Positions 1 through 9,732 of a DNA stretch of 64,000 bases are shown piece after piece; positions within the stretch are counted from its first letter, which is position 1; each line of letters opens with the position of its first letter. The translations under genes and the position numbers were made by a program. The stretch is taken from the NCBI GenBank assembly GCA_027492035.1, contig JAOZFT010000015.1:1-64000 (forward strand), given 5' to 3'. This stretch comes from Thermoproteota archaeon (GTDB taxonomy: Archaea > Korarchaeota > JAOZGF01 > JAOZFZ01). Under the pieces are notes generated by a model. The model was not told the DNA's origin. It did not search any database and worked only from the letters and a program-made list of their open reading frames with translations.

Positions 1-259
1 TTCTCCCTCTTTCAGTGTAGGTTTGACCTAGAGCTACTGCCAAGGCAAGTAGAATAGAGCTTTTTCCGGAACCGTTGGGGCCGCAGATAATGTTCACTCC
101 TTTTCTTAAAGGGATTCTTGCGTATTCGTAAGACATAAAATTTTCTATAATTACCTCCTTCAAAAAAGAATTGGTAACTTCTAATGTTTCTGCTACTTTC
201 ATTTCATCAACTTCTTTATCCTTTAAAGGAAACCCTTTAAAGTAAAAATTAGTTTGCAT
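1..259 (-). CDS. SMC/Rad50-like ATPase, N-terminal fragment cut by window edge
   Basis: The reading frame is open from the window edge to an ATG at 259 (86 codons visible). It reads into a classic P-loop, CGPNGSGKSS, preceded by an ENFMSYE segment, which is the usual way SMC/Rad50/RecN-type ABC ATPases begin. Such proteins bind DNA and act in repair or chromosome organisation. An internal ATG at 202 is an equally good start, since neither has a strong ribosome site. Only the first Walker A region is present, so the signature motif, coiled coil and exact subfamily cannot be judged. The ATPase nature is well supported; the SMC-like label is an inference from the N-terminal pattern. Confidence 0.7.
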   Translation of the reverse strand, partial: MQTNFYFKGFPLKDKEVDEMKVAETLEVTNSFLKEVIIENFMSYEYARIPLRKGVNIICGPNGSGKSSILLALAVALGQTYTERGR

Positions 260-457
260 AAGATTTACTTTTTACTTGTTCTAAAATATTTTTTGCAACC
301 TTTAAAAAAAGTTTATGATAGTCACGTAAATAACTATTTCAAAATAGTATTTGCTCTGCTTCTTCAGTTGGTGAAGTGAAATTTTATTGCTTAGGCAAAC
401 TCAACAACCTTTCCTACAGCTTCATTTATCAAATACCAGATATCACTTTGTCCTTAG

Positions 458-764
458 CCTTCTGTAGCAGAGGAATATGGAATAAAAGTAACCCAAGTAG
501 ATGAAAGCTACACTTCATCCAAGTGCCCAAGATGTGGTTCTACAAGAGTGGTTAAAAGAAAGAGGCTGTTCAAATGCTTAAGCTGTAGTCTGGAAAGCTC
601 ATAGAGACGCTGTTGGTTGTGTGAATATAGGAGTTGCTCAAGACAGTAGCCTTGGGGAACTCATTAATGGGGCAGTGGCCTGCCCTCTGCTCATAGAAGC
701 AGGAACCTCACACGCTTTAGCGTGTGAGGGTGTCAGGTTGTACTTTCTCTTAAATAGTAAGTAG
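458..764 (+). pseudogene. Decayed TnpB (IS200/IS605 OrfB) C-terminal remnant
   Basis: The frame reads a TnpB-type zinc ribbon: CPRCG at about 524-538, then CLSC at about 575-586. After that the frame must shift near 595 to continue as AHRDAVGCVNIG, the conserved RuvC-III segment that contains the last catalytic Asp. The shifted frame stops at 762-764. Nothing resembling the N-terminal two thirds of TnpB is intact upstream, where in-frame stops occur (for example TAG at 455-457). TnpB is the RNA-guided nuclease carried by IS200/IS605 elements. This copy is truncated and frameshifted, hence non-functional as protein. Its 3' end runs into the 3' end of the convergent DUF1614 gene. Confidence 0.8.
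706..729 (+). repeat. Perfect hairpin at the end of the TnpB remnant
   Basis: CCTCACACGC, loop TTTA, then GCGTGTGAGG gives a 10-bp perfect stem with a 4-nt loop. It lies at the 3' end of the tnpB remnant. In IS200/IS605 elements a subterminal right-end hairpin serves transposase recognition, and the 3' end of tnpB also encodes the guide (omega) RNA scaffold. Identification as that right end is an inference from position. Confidence 0.6.
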
Positions 765-1460
765 TACAGCTAAAACCCCAGAAAGGAAGACGCCGTCAAA
801 GGTACCTGCCCCTCCTATACTGGCTACTGAGGCTCCTAATTCCGGTATTTTGTTTAAATTCAAAATATCTGCCCCTATTAAGGCTCCCAATGTTCCTGAG
901 ATATAAGCAACAACAGGAGCCTGGTTAGGCGCTATCAGCATGGATAGTAGAGCTGAGGAAATAGGTGGAATAAAACTTGGTACAGCTATTCCTAACCCCT
1001 GAACAGGTTTAGCTACGCTGTGGACAATCAAAGTTACAACAACTAATGTTGCTAGGACTTTAATCAGTAAAATTAAATCGGTTATTTTCAGAAGCAGCCA
1101 AATAGAGACCAGCGTCGGAATAATTGCTCCACCGACGTTTACAGCAACCACTGTCTCCCTGGTTCCTTCAACCAATACAGGTACTTGATACTCGACAAAA
1201 AAGAATTTAACAGTTTTAAAAGTTAATATGGGCTGTTTAGAAACTATTTTCTTGACAGGGATGTTGATTAAGCTTCCAAATAAGCTTAAGAAAAGAAAAC
1301 TAAGTGCCTGCCAAGGTGTAAAACCCAGTTTTATGAAAGCAAACTGGAAGAAACCTAGAAAATAAAAAAGAAAAAGAGAAAATAAAGTAATGAAAAGCAA
1401 CAAAAAGAAGAAACCCGAGAGAGGGAAATAAAAAAGTTTCCTTTGGTCAAACCAGTCCAT
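750..1460 (-). CDS. DUF1614 family integral membrane protein
   Basis: This 236-residue protein is very hydrophobic, with several predicted membrane spans. It carries the hallmarks of DUF1614: an INIPV segment near residue 65, VNVGGAIIP in the middle, AYISGTLGALIGADILNL and a C-terminal GGAGTFDGVFL stretch. The family is common in archaea and some bacteria and its function is unknown; the conserved polar residues inside membrane segments would fit a transporter or a membrane enzyme, but that is speculation. Full length for the family. The gene ends inside the 3' end of the transposon remnant, so the element apparently inserted just downstream without disrupting it. Confidence 0.85.
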   Translation of the reverse strand: MDWFDQRKLFYFPLSGFFFLLLFITLFSLFLFYFLGFFQFAFIKLGFTPWQALSFLFLSLFGSLINIPVKKIVSKQPILTFKTVKFFFVEYQVPVLVEGTRETVVAVNVGGAIIPTLVSIWLLLKITDLILLIKVLATLVVVTLIVHSVAKPVQGLGIAVPSFIPPISSALLSMLIAPNQAPVVAYISGTLGALIGADILNLNKIPELGASVASIGGAGTFDGVFLSGVLAVLLTI

Positions 1461-1527
1461 TACTTACCACTTACACAGTTACACTTTTTCCAGAAAAACA
1501 CTGCCTTAAAATACTGTGGGTAAATGC

Positions 1528-1776
1528 TTAGGTAATTAATATAGAGGTTGAGGTTTCAGTTACTCCATCATACTCTCTCACCTTGGATAAAATACTTCTG
1601 ATGTCCTCTATTTGTTCCAGTCTTAACCCAATCACTACGTCGTAGGGGCCTGTGATTTCATATATGAAGGGTTTATTATCAACTTTAAAAGTGTATTTCT
1701 CTATTTCTCTTCTTAACTTGTCTATTATTTCAAACTCTCTTCCCGGTTTCACCTTCATCAAAATTAATGCAAGCAT
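1528..1776 (-). CDS. Stand-alone Lrp/AsnC RAM-domain protein
   Basis: This 82-residue protein matches only the ligand-binding RAM domain (a beta-alpha-beta-beta-alpha-beta ferredoxin-like fold) of Lrp/AsnC regulators, beginning ALILMKVKPGRE and containing GPYDVVIGL. There is no helix-turn-helix. Stand-alone RAM proteins are widespread in archaea and form oligomers that bind amino acids; they may modulate full-length Lrp proteins or sense amino acids directly. A GAGGAAGG ribosome site precedes the ATG. Its role here is unproven, though an amino-acid sensor would fit the amino-acid-centred island downstream. Confidence 0.85.
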   Translation of the reverse strand: MLALILMKVKPGREFEIIDKLRREIEKYTFKVDNKPFIYEITGPYDVVIGLRLEQIEDIRSILSKVREYDGVTETSTSILIT

Positions 1777-1917
1777 TTTTCCTTCCTCTTTTTTAGAAAC
1801 CCTTTTTTTGGAAAAGTGATTTAAAATATAAAAATTGTTACTTTAAAATAAAACTTTTTAAGCTCTAGAAGGAAAAAAATGAAAATTTAAATTTTTAATT
1901 TTAACAAAGAAACAAAA

Positions 1918-4653
1918 TTAGTTTCTTCTCTGGAAGAAGAACACAGCTGAAACAACAGCAAACACTGTAAATAAAGCTAAGATTAATGTTGTAACCTTTT
2001 CCTCCGCTGTTTTATTGATTTTATTTGTTCGATTAGTTTCAGGGTTAAACACAGGAGTGGTTTCTTTTCCTGTTCCTTGCTTAAGTATTTCTTGCACTTC
2101 AAAAAACAATGTTTCATGCCCCTCCATTTCTACAATGAATTTGTTTCCTTTAAAATTTATTTCTTGGTTTTTCCAGATTTCTTGAATTCTAAGTTTATTG
2201 CTTAAATTCCTTGTTTCTAATTCCACCTCTACCTTTTCCTTATTATCTAAACTGTTGTGTAATGTAAGATAGAAATGCTTTCCTGCACCGAATTTTTCAA
2301 CATAAACTTTTCCGTTACTTACTTTTGCTTTAGTTAACGGCTGCCATCCTGCCTTATTTAACTTTAAAAATATTTCATGCCCCCTCTTTAAGGTGTCTCC
2401 TAATTTCTCTATAAAGTTTGGGTTGTCGTAGTATCTAGCATATCTCTGTTTAAAGGTGGGCATTATACCGTAAAATAAACACCCCTCAATGTACCTTTTC
2501 ATGTATTCAAGGTGGAGAGGGTTTTCAACGTTAAAGTCCAGTTCAGTATGTACTGAAATAACTGATTTATTCCCAGCAATGAATCTCCTGTACAAAAGCT
2601 CTTTATCTCCCCAATTAAAATTTTTCACATTATTGGATTCAAAAGGTAAAGCGTCAAGGTATATTGCCCCAAAACTTGCTGTTCCTTCACTTATGTAATT
2701 CCCTGTTAAACCTGAATCAGGCAAGTTCTTTTCCATCCATTCTTTTAACGTTTTCAAGTATTTTACAGCTGTGAAAGACAAGTGTATAGCAGGTTTAAAG
2801 GTGTTTGGATCATAGGTTAAAGATATGTCGGCATATTCTAAACATTTGTCACTTAATGATAAACAGTTGCTTCTCCCCATGAAATTATCTAATTCAACCC
2901 CGTTTATTCTTAAACCATACTTTTTTGTAGTGTTTAAAACTGTTTGCAGAGTTTCTACTGTGTAGTTCCAAACATTCGGCCCTGGAAATTCAGGGTCAGT
3001 GTTTAAAGGTATTTGTGGAACCCATTCGTCAGGTCTATAGCTTGGTCCTTTCTTATAATTTGCTATTACCCAGTCCCCGGAAAATGTGGAGGCATGGGTG
3101 TTTAAGGCAATTCCTGCTTTAGAATTTAACTGGTTTTCAGCTATTTCTTTCACTATCTTTATTGTTTCTGCATATGAGGGACATTCACTTTCCTTTTTTA
3201 TTCCTGTTACTGGTTCATACTCCCATGGTAAAATATATTGAGCCAAGTACACTTTATCTTTAAAGTATTCTGCTGCTTGTCTAATTACTGATTCATATTG
3301 GAAAGAACCTTGCAGAAATGAAAGGCCGTATTCACTGTATTTCCAGTTTGCAGTGTATGAAGTTAGGTTTAGTTTAGGGTTAAACCAGTTTTTGTGGTTT
3401 TTGTAGTAGTGTTGAGCTATGTTTCTTAAACCCCATTCAGAGTCTGCTTCACCGTAAACTGTTAACTCAAAAGTTGCTTCATTCTTTATTTTTTTCGAGA
3501 ACCCCAACAAGAAGACACAAGTAAACCCTGTCTCCCATCCATACATAAACTTGAAAATTTTAGGTTTATTTAAGTCTATAGTTAACCCTAGTACTGTTTC
3601 GTTGTTAGAGATAGCTGAGATAGGGTAAAGCGAAATAGGTAGAAAACCTTGTGAAACAAGTGAATTTACAGTGTTGAAGTACTCTTCTCCTTCCCTTATT
3701 TCTCTTTTCCTTCTGAGGTCATCCCACCAAATCCATCCATCTGCTTTTACCGGTAAACTAACCCCAATTTCAATAGCTCTATTTACAGGTTCCTTACTTT
3801 CCACAAGTCCTTTAACCTTTACTTTTTCTTTTTCATTTTCCACTTTAACTCTTATGTTTATGTTGTTTTTACTTCCTTCAAAGTAAATTGTGCCGTTTTC
3901 ACTGTGCATTTTCCCAGTTACAGGTTTCCATTCTGCTTCAGGTGGGAACTTGGCGAAGTAAATCTCCTTTAAGTAGAGGACATAGTTTTTTAGGTTGCAG
4001 CTTACCTTAGTTTCAGGATTCCAGTAAATAAAGAAGATTAATCTAGCTTTCTCTGCTTTTTCTGGGGCTCTTGAAAAATTAGTGAACCTGTTAAAATTAA
4101 AAATTACCCCAGATACTTCTACACTGGATCTACATATTTCTTTTCCTCCTTTTTCGAACCATTGTATAAATAAACCTGTTACAGGTGTTTTCGCTCTTTC
4201 TGAATATCCAAAATCAGACTTGACAAGGACGGAAAAAACATAGTTTATGCCTCCTTGAATCTGTATTAGGGGAGATACATAAATTATTTTTGTTTCTTTC
4301 CTTAAATCCTTTAATTCAAAAATTAATTTGTTTCTTTCATATACTACTTCAGCTTCCCCTTTCACTTGTTTTTTCCATCCGGCAGCTTCAAGTTTATGGC
4401 TCATGTCACCTGCAGGAGCTAAATTTTCTTGGTTTAAAAGGTTTGTGAATTCTCTTACATAAACAAAATTCCTTCTTTCCAGTAAGGGTAAGGAATACCC
4501 GCCAGTTTTTATTTCAGTTATTTCTCCTTGGGGTGAAAAAGAAAGTTGGATTCCTCCATTTGTGGACACGGTTAATCTTTTTGAACTAAACCCGTTCATT
4601 AAATTTAATGAAATAATAACGAAAACAAAAACAAAAGCTGGTTTCAACTTCAT
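1918..4653 (-). CDS. Secreted, membrane-anchored protein, possible glycoside hydrolase
   Basis: The protein is about 911 residues from the ATG at 4653, chosen because it follows GAGAGGAACG and starts directly with a signal peptide (MKLKPAFVFVFVIISL). A Thr/Asn/Lys-rich stalk precedes a C-terminal membrane span ending in FFFQRRN, so the protein is probably displayed outside the cell and anchored by its C terminus. The middle, rich in Trp and Tyr, reads like a beta-sandwich followed by a TIM-barrel region (for example GVELDNFMGR and DALPFES with acidic residues), and the last part like a small beta domain. This layout suggests a polysaccharide- or glycan-acting enzyme, but I do not recognise the family and cannot name catalytic residues. 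It has no operon partner. Confidence 0.55.
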   Translation of the reverse strand: MKLKPAFVFVFVIISLNLMNGFSSKRLTVSTNGGIQLSFSPQGEITEIKTGGYSLPLLERRNFVYVREFTNLLNQENLAPAGDMSHKLEAAGWKKQVKGEAEVVYERNKLIFELKDLRKETKIIYVSPLIQIQGGINYVFSVLVKSDFGYSERAKTPVTGLFIQWFEKGGKEICRSSVEVSGVIFNFNRFTNFSRAPEKAEKARLIFFIYWNPETKVSCNLKNYVLYLKEIYFAKFPPEAEWKPVTGKMHSENGTIYFEGSKNNINIRVKVENEKEKVKVKGLVESKEPVNRAIEIGVSLPVKADGWIWWDDLRRKREIREGEEYFNTVNSLVSQGFLPISLYPISAISNNETVLGLTIDLNKPKIFKFMYGWETGFTCVFLLGFSKKIKNEATFELTVYGEADSEWGLRNIAQHYYKNHKNWFNPKLNLTSYTANWKYSEYGLSFLQGSFQYESVIRQAAEYFKDKVYLAQYILPWEYEPVTGIKKESECPSYAETIKIVKEIAENQLNSKAGIALNTHASTFSGDWVIANYKKGPSYRPDEWVPQIPLNTDPEFPGPNVWNYTVETLQTVLNTTKKYGLRINGVELDNFMGRSNCLSLSDKCLEYADISLTYDPNTFKPAIHLSFTAVKYLKTLKEWMEKNLPDSGLTGNYISEGTASFGAIYLDALPFESNNVKNFNWGDKELLYRRFIAGNKSVISVHTELDFNVENPLHLEYMKRYIEGCLFYGIMPTFKQRYARYYDNPNFIEKLGDTLKRGHEIFLKLNKAGWQPLTKAKVSNGKVYVEKFGAGKHFYLTLHNSLDNKEKVEVELETRNLSNKLRIQEIWKNQEINFKGNKFIVEMEGHETLFFEVQEILKQGTGKETTPVFNPETNRTNKINKTAEEKVTTLILALFTVFAVVSAVFFFQRRN

Positions 4654-4748
4654 CGTTCCTCTCTCAAAAGAAGTAGCCTTCATTTTTTAGAAAAAATTTA
4701 TGAATGATTCATCCTTTCAAGTTTAGGGTTTAGAATGGTTTCGCATCG

Positions 4749-7700
4749 TTAAATTTTTTGTAAGGCTAAATGTAGCTTATACAGTAATAAAAGGTTCTCC
4801 TTTACATATTTTTCAGCTTTTTCACGCAGGTAATTAGTGTAATAAGGCCATTTCCCGCATCCTTTAATGCTTAAAAGACTCCTTGACTTTTCAAGTTCAT
4901 TTCTTACATTTTTTAACTCTATCTCCTTACTCCACCCCACAGCTTTAACCAATTCTTCAAAAGGGGCAACTTCAACTTTTAATTTTTCCTTAGCTAACTT
5001 TTCGATTTCAACTATTCTTCCTTCCTCTTCCATCCCCTTTAATGCATAAATCACGGTCTTCAAGTTTATTTCCCTTAACGAATTTATTAATGAATCAAAG
5101 TTGTAAACTACTAGAGTGAAGTTTGAATTCACTACTTCATTTAATGATTTGTTTACTTTCTCCCATCCTGTAACGTCCCAGAACTCCTTCATAACTAAGT
5201 TGCTAACTATCTCTTCCCCGTTAAACACTCCCATGTAAGCTTGTATAAATTCTTTGTTGTCGTCCAGAGGAAGAATTAAAGCTTCAAAAGAAGCTGTTTT
5301 TAAAGCTTTTGAGGGTTTAGGTACAATTATTTCTTTCCTTGAAATAACTAAACGAACTTTTTTCCCTGCTAAAATGTACTCAACAGCTTTTGAAGCCCAT
5401 TTCTTTGCTAACTCCCAATTTGCGCCGTTAACAATAAATTCGTAATGTGCTTGGTCATCCACTTGCTGAAGAAGTATTTCAGCTAAAGAACTCGGTTGAA
5501 AATCATTCACTGCCTTAATTACTTTGCCCCATTCAAGTTTATCCAGTAAACCAGCACTGCTTGGTTCATGTAAATTCATGATTTTTCTATTTCCTACATT
5601 GTGCAGTTCATACTTTAAAGTTTCAAATTTTACTCCGAATTTAAGCCTTAAAACAACCATGATCAAAGCTAGTCCTATTCTAAGCCATGAAATATTTTCT
5701 TCAGGCTCTAATTCAAACGTGAACCCGTAAGTGTAATCTCGATAGCTTCCTCCTGTCATGGCTAAAACAGGAAGTGACTTTGATTCTCTAACAAAAAATG
5801 TTTTGTTTTTTGATTTGAAAGGCCTTGAAACAAGGCTTAAGATTTTCCAGTAAACCCTGTTTGGTTGTTTAATGTAATTACCGAAACCTTTTGAAGGAGG
5901 GTCAACTACACAGATCACTTCTGAATGGAAACGTCCACTGAAATAATCCTTTATTATATTTGGTTCTTCTCCCCATCCATACTTGATTCTTTCATATTCT
6001 TCGTAGGGCATTGAAAAGGTGTCGGTACTAAAGAACACTTTGTAGCTTAAAGGCGTCACTTCCACCCCTGTCACTACTTTCCCTTTCCTCCTTAAATTAG
6101 TAACTATTCCATCTGTGGAGTAATCGAGACATCCAGTTTGGAATTTTTCAATTAAGTCACAGTAACCTATGTCAGGTAAATAACTTATTCCTTTATCTGT
6201 CACTAAAACCCTTTTTATTCCGTAGGGCGGGCTGAATTCGTAAAAGTTCAAATTTCTCCATGTTCTTTTTCCTTTACTGGTTAATTTTCCTTCTCTAACA
6301 AGTCCCAATTCTTTCAAGAAATTTATTTCTTTTTCCGTTATTTCTTTCCTTAAAAACGGGGCTTGAAACTTGTAAAGAGCTTCAAATAACAATGAATATT
6401 TGTTCTCCTTGTTAATTACTGCATGTTCAAGCTTCAGTTCAGTCCATTCCCTTAAGGCTGAAACCCCCCTTAGAAGAAGCTCTCTATCCCATGACGTGAA
6501 AGGGAAAATTATTGTTTCGGTGAAAGATAAGTCTTTCCTCCTCCCTTTCCTCCCCTCCCTTTGTTTAAATTCTCTTATTGTTTCTGGCAGGCCTAAATGG
6601 ACAATTCTTATAATTTTCCCTATGTCTATTCCTTGAGCCAATGTTCTTGGACTTATTAATACTTTAATTTCTCCTTTCCTGGCTTTCTTCTCAACTTCCT
6701 CTCTTTTACTTTTATCTACAAGGTGGTGGTGGACAGAAACTTTATCAGAGATTTGTGGGTTGCTACTCCTTATTTTCCGGTAAATTTCCTCTGCTGTTTT
6801 TATGCTTCGACTGAAAACCAAAGTTACTCCTTTATCTTCCACGTATTCAGTCAACAACTCTGAAGGATCTAAGTAAGGACTGGGTATTTTGTACCCTAAG
6901 TACTTAAGAGCTGTTGAAACCTTAAAGAATTCCTCCTTGAATTTTTCGAAGTCCTCCAAAGCCTCTAAAACATCTCTCCCCAATAAATCCTGTTTTTTAA
7001 CTAATTCTCCCTTCAATTTTTTAACTGAAAAGAAAATTTCTTTCATGTTTTTGCTAAGCACAACATAACTTCTATTCTCAACCTGGAAAGGTTTTCCCTC
7101 AATTATTGCAGTATCTTTGCCATTTATTTCTTTCAGGACTTCACCAAGTTCCTGGGGGTTTCCTAAAGTGGCTGTTAAAATCGCTACCTGGAAACTGTTG
7201 TTAAACAGTTGTTTCAGTAACTTGGTGATTGAAATTAGCAGAGAAAGTTCTCTGGGCCCGTAAAAATCAAATTCATCCAAGACAATTAACTTCATCTTTT
7301 CAATGAATCCATACAGTAGTTTTCTCCTTGTTGTTCCCCCCCACCTCTTCATGTCTGAAAGTAAAAAGGCTGGGTTAGTGATTAATATGTCCATGTTAGA
7401 AAGGTAACTTCTCAAATTTCTTCCATGTTCCTTTTTCAGTTCCGTGGTTTTAACAGCATCTACTGCTTCAACTTTGAAACTTAAAGCTGTGGAGTAATTT
7501 TTTAACCTTAAAACTTGGTCATTGGAAAGAGCTAAAGTAGGGTAAACAACTAATGTTTTAATTTTTTCTAAGAAACTGTAAGTGAACCAAGCCTCTGTTT
7601 TTCCGCTTCCAGCTCCAGAAATTAAAATGATGTTTTTAGAGTTTTTCAAAGCTTTTAATGCTTCATATTGGTGGAGGTAAAGTTTTTCTTCACTTAGAAA

Positions 7701-7850
7701 TTTTCCTTTTTCACTCCCCCCTATGGCAGGCATTAAATCTTTAAACTTGATGTTAACGGTTTCAGGTTCCACGGCCTCTTTTCTGAACGAGTAAAAATCA
7801 TATTTTAACTTTTTCAGAATCAATGAGGAATCTAAAGGCAAAGAAGACAC
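4749..7850 (-). CDS. Large SF2 DEAD/DEAH-type helicase
   Basis: This 1033-residue protein has a complete superfamily 2 helicase core: Walker A GAGSGKT at 79-85, a DEFD Walker B at 192-195, TAT motif III (LTATLG), and a second RecA domain ending with RTLAQGIDIGK and QREGRKGRR (motif VI). About 500 further residues follow with no motif I can name. The core resembles Lhr/Hrq1/YprA-type helicases, which unwind DNA or RNA during repair, but no DUF1998 Cys cluster is obvious. The GTG start at 7850 lacks a good ribosome site; a TTG at 7841 is an alternative. The gene is monocistronic as far as can be seen. Confidence 0.8.
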   Translation of the reverse strand: MSSLPLDSSLILKKLKYDFYSFRKEAVEPETVNIKFKDLMPAIGGSEKGKFLSEEKLYLHQYEALKALKNSKNIILISGAGSGKTEAWFTYSFLEKIKTLVVYPTLALSNDQVLRLKNYSTALSFKVEAVDAVKTTELKKEHGRNLRSYLSNMDILITNPAFLLSDMKRWGGTTRRKLLYGFIEKMKLIVLDEFDFYGPRELSLLISITKLLKQLFNNSFQVAILTATLGNPQELGEVLKEINGKDTAIIEGKPFQVENRSYVVLSKNMKEIFFSVKKLKGELVKKQDLLGRDVLEALEDFEKFKEEFFKVSTALKYLGYKIPSPYLDPSELLTEYVEDKGVTLVFSRSIKTAEEIYRKIRSSNPQISDKVSVHHHLVDKSKREEVEKKARKGEIKVLISPRTLAQGIDIGKIIRIVHLGLPETIREFKQREGRKGRRKDLSFTETIIFPFTSWDRELLLRGVSALREWTELKLEHAVINKENKYSLLFEALYKFQAPFLRKEITEKEINFLKELGLVREGKLTSKGKRTWRNLNFYEFSPPYGIKRVLVTDKGISYLPDIGYCDLIEKFQTGCLDYSTDGIVTNLRRKGKVVTGVEVTPLSYKVFFSTDTFSMPYEEYERIKYGWGEEPNIIKDYFSGRFHSEVICVVDPPSKGFGNYIKQPNRVYWKILSLVSRPFKSKNKTFFVRESKSLPVLAMTGGSYRDYTYGFTFELEPEENISWLRIGLALIMVVLRLKFGVKFETLKYELHNVGNRKIMNLHEPSSAGLLDKLEWGKVIKAVNDFQPSSLAEILLQQVDDQAHYEFIVNGANWELAKKWASKAVEYILAGKKVRLVISRKEIIVPKPSKALKTASFEALILPLDDNKEFIQAYMGVFNGEEIVSNLVMKEFWDVTGWEKVNKSLNEVVNSNFTLVVYNFDSLINSLREINLKTVIYALKGMEEEGRIVEIEKLAKEKLKVEVAPFEELVKAVGWSKEIELKNVRNELEKSRSLLSIKGCGKWPYYTNYLREKAEKYVKENLLLLYKLHLALQKI

Positions 7851-8021
7851 CGAGAAAGGTTTGTCTATTCTTTGTAACCTCTTTACGTTAACTTAAAAAA
7901 CTTTAATAGCTTTTTAGAGTTTAAATACTTACCTTTTTGCGAGAAATTTCCAGGTTCTCAGGTTTTTACGTCAGAAATCTGTATGCCTGCTGCATCTTTT
8001 TTATTCTCCTTAACTTCTTTT

Positions 8022-9044
8022 TTAGATTTGTTTGAGAGGGGCTATGTTTAAATTATTTGTATAGAGTACTTTAGTGAAGAAATTTTGCAATGACTTTTTG
8101 TTAGGGATTACCTCAATTAATACTTCCTCCTTCTCTTTTGAAAGAGGGTATTTAGCCATTATCAATGTTTTCTCTTGCCTGAAAAAGAAAAGTTCTTTAC
8201 GGGAGGTTTCAGAAAAAGGCTTCATTATTTGTATATTGATTGCTTTATCAGGTGTAGAAAGTACCGTTATTATAGGAAAAAGATCTTTTGATACTTCCAT
8301 ATTCCCTGTATCTCCTATTGCAGTAACTAACTTTCTTATTTTCAAGGAATTCAGGGCATTAAGTGCTTCGTCTTCATTTAGTAGCTTTCCTCCACCTACT
8401 TTTGAAAAGAAGTGTCTAACAATTAAATTCAATGAATCCAAGCTTTCTCCTTTCTTCATTTCGTCAACAACTTCCCTTGATTTGAAACTGAAAGGTGATG
8501 TGGTTTTTAATTTTTGTATCTTAACTTTTCTACTGTAAATTTTGGTTATTAAGGATAAAACCGAAAACTCAGTTTTTTTAAACAAAAAAGTTATTTCCCT
8601 TTTCCTGTCCACCACCTTTTCTTGACTCGTAGTTAAATCTGCAATTAAACCTGCAGTTAAAAAATTTATTAAAAAAGCTTTATTTTGTAGCTTTCGAATC
8701 CAGAAACCTTTTTTCAACGATTTTTTCAATGAATAAACATTTTTTCCCCTAATTAAGAAGGATTCTGTCTCCATGCTTCCTGAAGCTAAAGAAATAACAT
8801 TGACCAATAAATCAGGTTCATTCAAGGTTTTAACTAAATCAATTAGTTTAGGAGGTGCTTCTACTTTGTTCCTTTCCACATTTAGGTATCCCTTTAAAAT
8901 TAAAGACCTTAAACCATCTGCAAACCCTTCATTATTTAACTTGCTGAGCTTTAAATGAAGAACGGAGGAGAAGTTCTCCAAATTTAAATTTACAAGTTTT
9001 CCAATGGTTAATATCTCTGTCTCAGTTAAATTAACGTTTAACAT
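8022..9044 (-). CDS. Hypothetical protein, 340 residues
   Basis: I do not recognise this protein. It is Lys- and Leu-rich, soluble, without signal peptide or membrane span. An ATG with AAGGGGAT upstream supports the start. The N-terminal 60 residues (TETEILTIGKLVNL and KLNNEGFADGLRSLILKGYL) have the helix pattern of a winged-helix-like fold, and the C terminus contains beta-rich stretches such as EVLIEVIPNKKSL. It sits between a helicase and a methyltransferase gene, both on the same strand, with gaps over 150 bp, so co-transcription is uncertain. Confidence 0.6.
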   Translation of the reverse strand: MLNVNLTETEILTIGKLVNLNLENFSSVLHLKLSKLNNEGFADGLRSLILKGYLNVERNKVEAPPKLIDLVKTLNEPDLLVNVISLASGSMETESFLIRGKNVYSLKKSLKKGFWIRKLQNKAFLINFLTAGLIADLTTSQEKVVDRKREITFLFKKTEFSVLSLITKIYSRKVKIQKLKTTSPFSFKSREVVDEMKKGESLDSLNLIVRHFFSKVGGGKLLNEDEALNALNSLKIRKLVTAIGDTGNMEVSKDLFPIITVLSTPDKAINIQIMKPFSETSRKELFFFRQEKTLIMAKYPLSKEKEEVLIEVIPNKKSLQNFFTKVLYTNNLNIAPLKQI

Positions 9045-9207
9045 TACTCTATCCCCTTATTCCCTTAATAGTTTCTATCCGGTTTAAGTAAGGTGTCTTT
9101 CCTCCTCTTTTTTGTGGGAGACACAGATGGCTTTTTCACATTCTTTCCAGCTTATCTCCATTAAATTAGTTAATTTAAAACCGAGAAATTAAACGTTTAT
9201 TATTTTA

Positions 9208-9732
9208 TTACCTGTTTATGTAAATTATAATATTAAATTCTCCTTTTTCTTCTATTTTTAGGTTGGAAGGGTTGTAAAGAGCGTTTTTCATAAAATCTTT
9301 TAATTCCTTTCCCCCGTAATATTTCTCCATTACTCCCGTATTAGCTCCTTCTTTCCAGTCTATCACTACAATTTCCCCGTTTCTAGTTGACACCCTTTTT
9401 ATTTCCTTTAAAGCCTTTACTGGGTCATGGAACTCATGTAAACTCTTAACAGAATAGATAAAGTCGAAGAACCTTGACTTTAAGGGGATTTCTTCAGCTT
9501 TTGCTTCAATACATTTTATTCTTAAACCATAACCCCCCTTTTCAATATTTTCTTTGCAGTGATTTATGTGAGGGTCTATCCCCCACAATTTAGCCCTTTC
9601 ATTCCTTTTAGCTATTTTTATAAGAAGTTCTCCGTCACCGCATCCCACGTCTAAAATTCTCAAATGTTTCTTTCCTCTCTCCACTATATACCTTTTAATT
9701 ACTTCATGCTGGTTGGGCAAGTTTAGCCTCAT
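9208..9732 (-). CDS. Class I SAM-dependent methyltransferase
   Basis: This 174-residue protein has the Rossmann methyltransferase motif I LDVGCGDGE near residue 28, an acidic motif II (GIDPH), the post-motif AKAEEIPLKSRFFDFIYS and a motif IV-like VKSLHEFHDPVKALKEIKRV. This is the UbiE/Methyltransf_11 pattern. The substrate is not evident; the short C-terminal part suggests a small-molecule substrate. AAGGTG precedes the ATG at good spacing. It lies just downstream of the Phr-like regulator on the same strand with a 93-bp gap, so it could be part of that transcript. Confidence 0.85.
   Translation of the reverse strand: MRLNLPNQHEVIKRYIVERGKKHLRILDVGCGDGELLIKIAKRNERAKLWGIDPHINHCKENIEKGGYGLRIKCIEAKAEEIPLKSRFFDFIYSVKSLHEFHDPVKALKEIKRVSTRNGEIVVIDWKEGANTGVMEKYYGGKELKDFMKNALYNPSNLKIEEKGEFNIIIYINR

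Noticed and set aside
8074-8538. 154-codon plus-strand frame inside the hypothetical gene at 8022-9044
   Set aside because: It lies opposite a longer frame with a ribosome site and has no recognisable features, so it is taken as a shadow.
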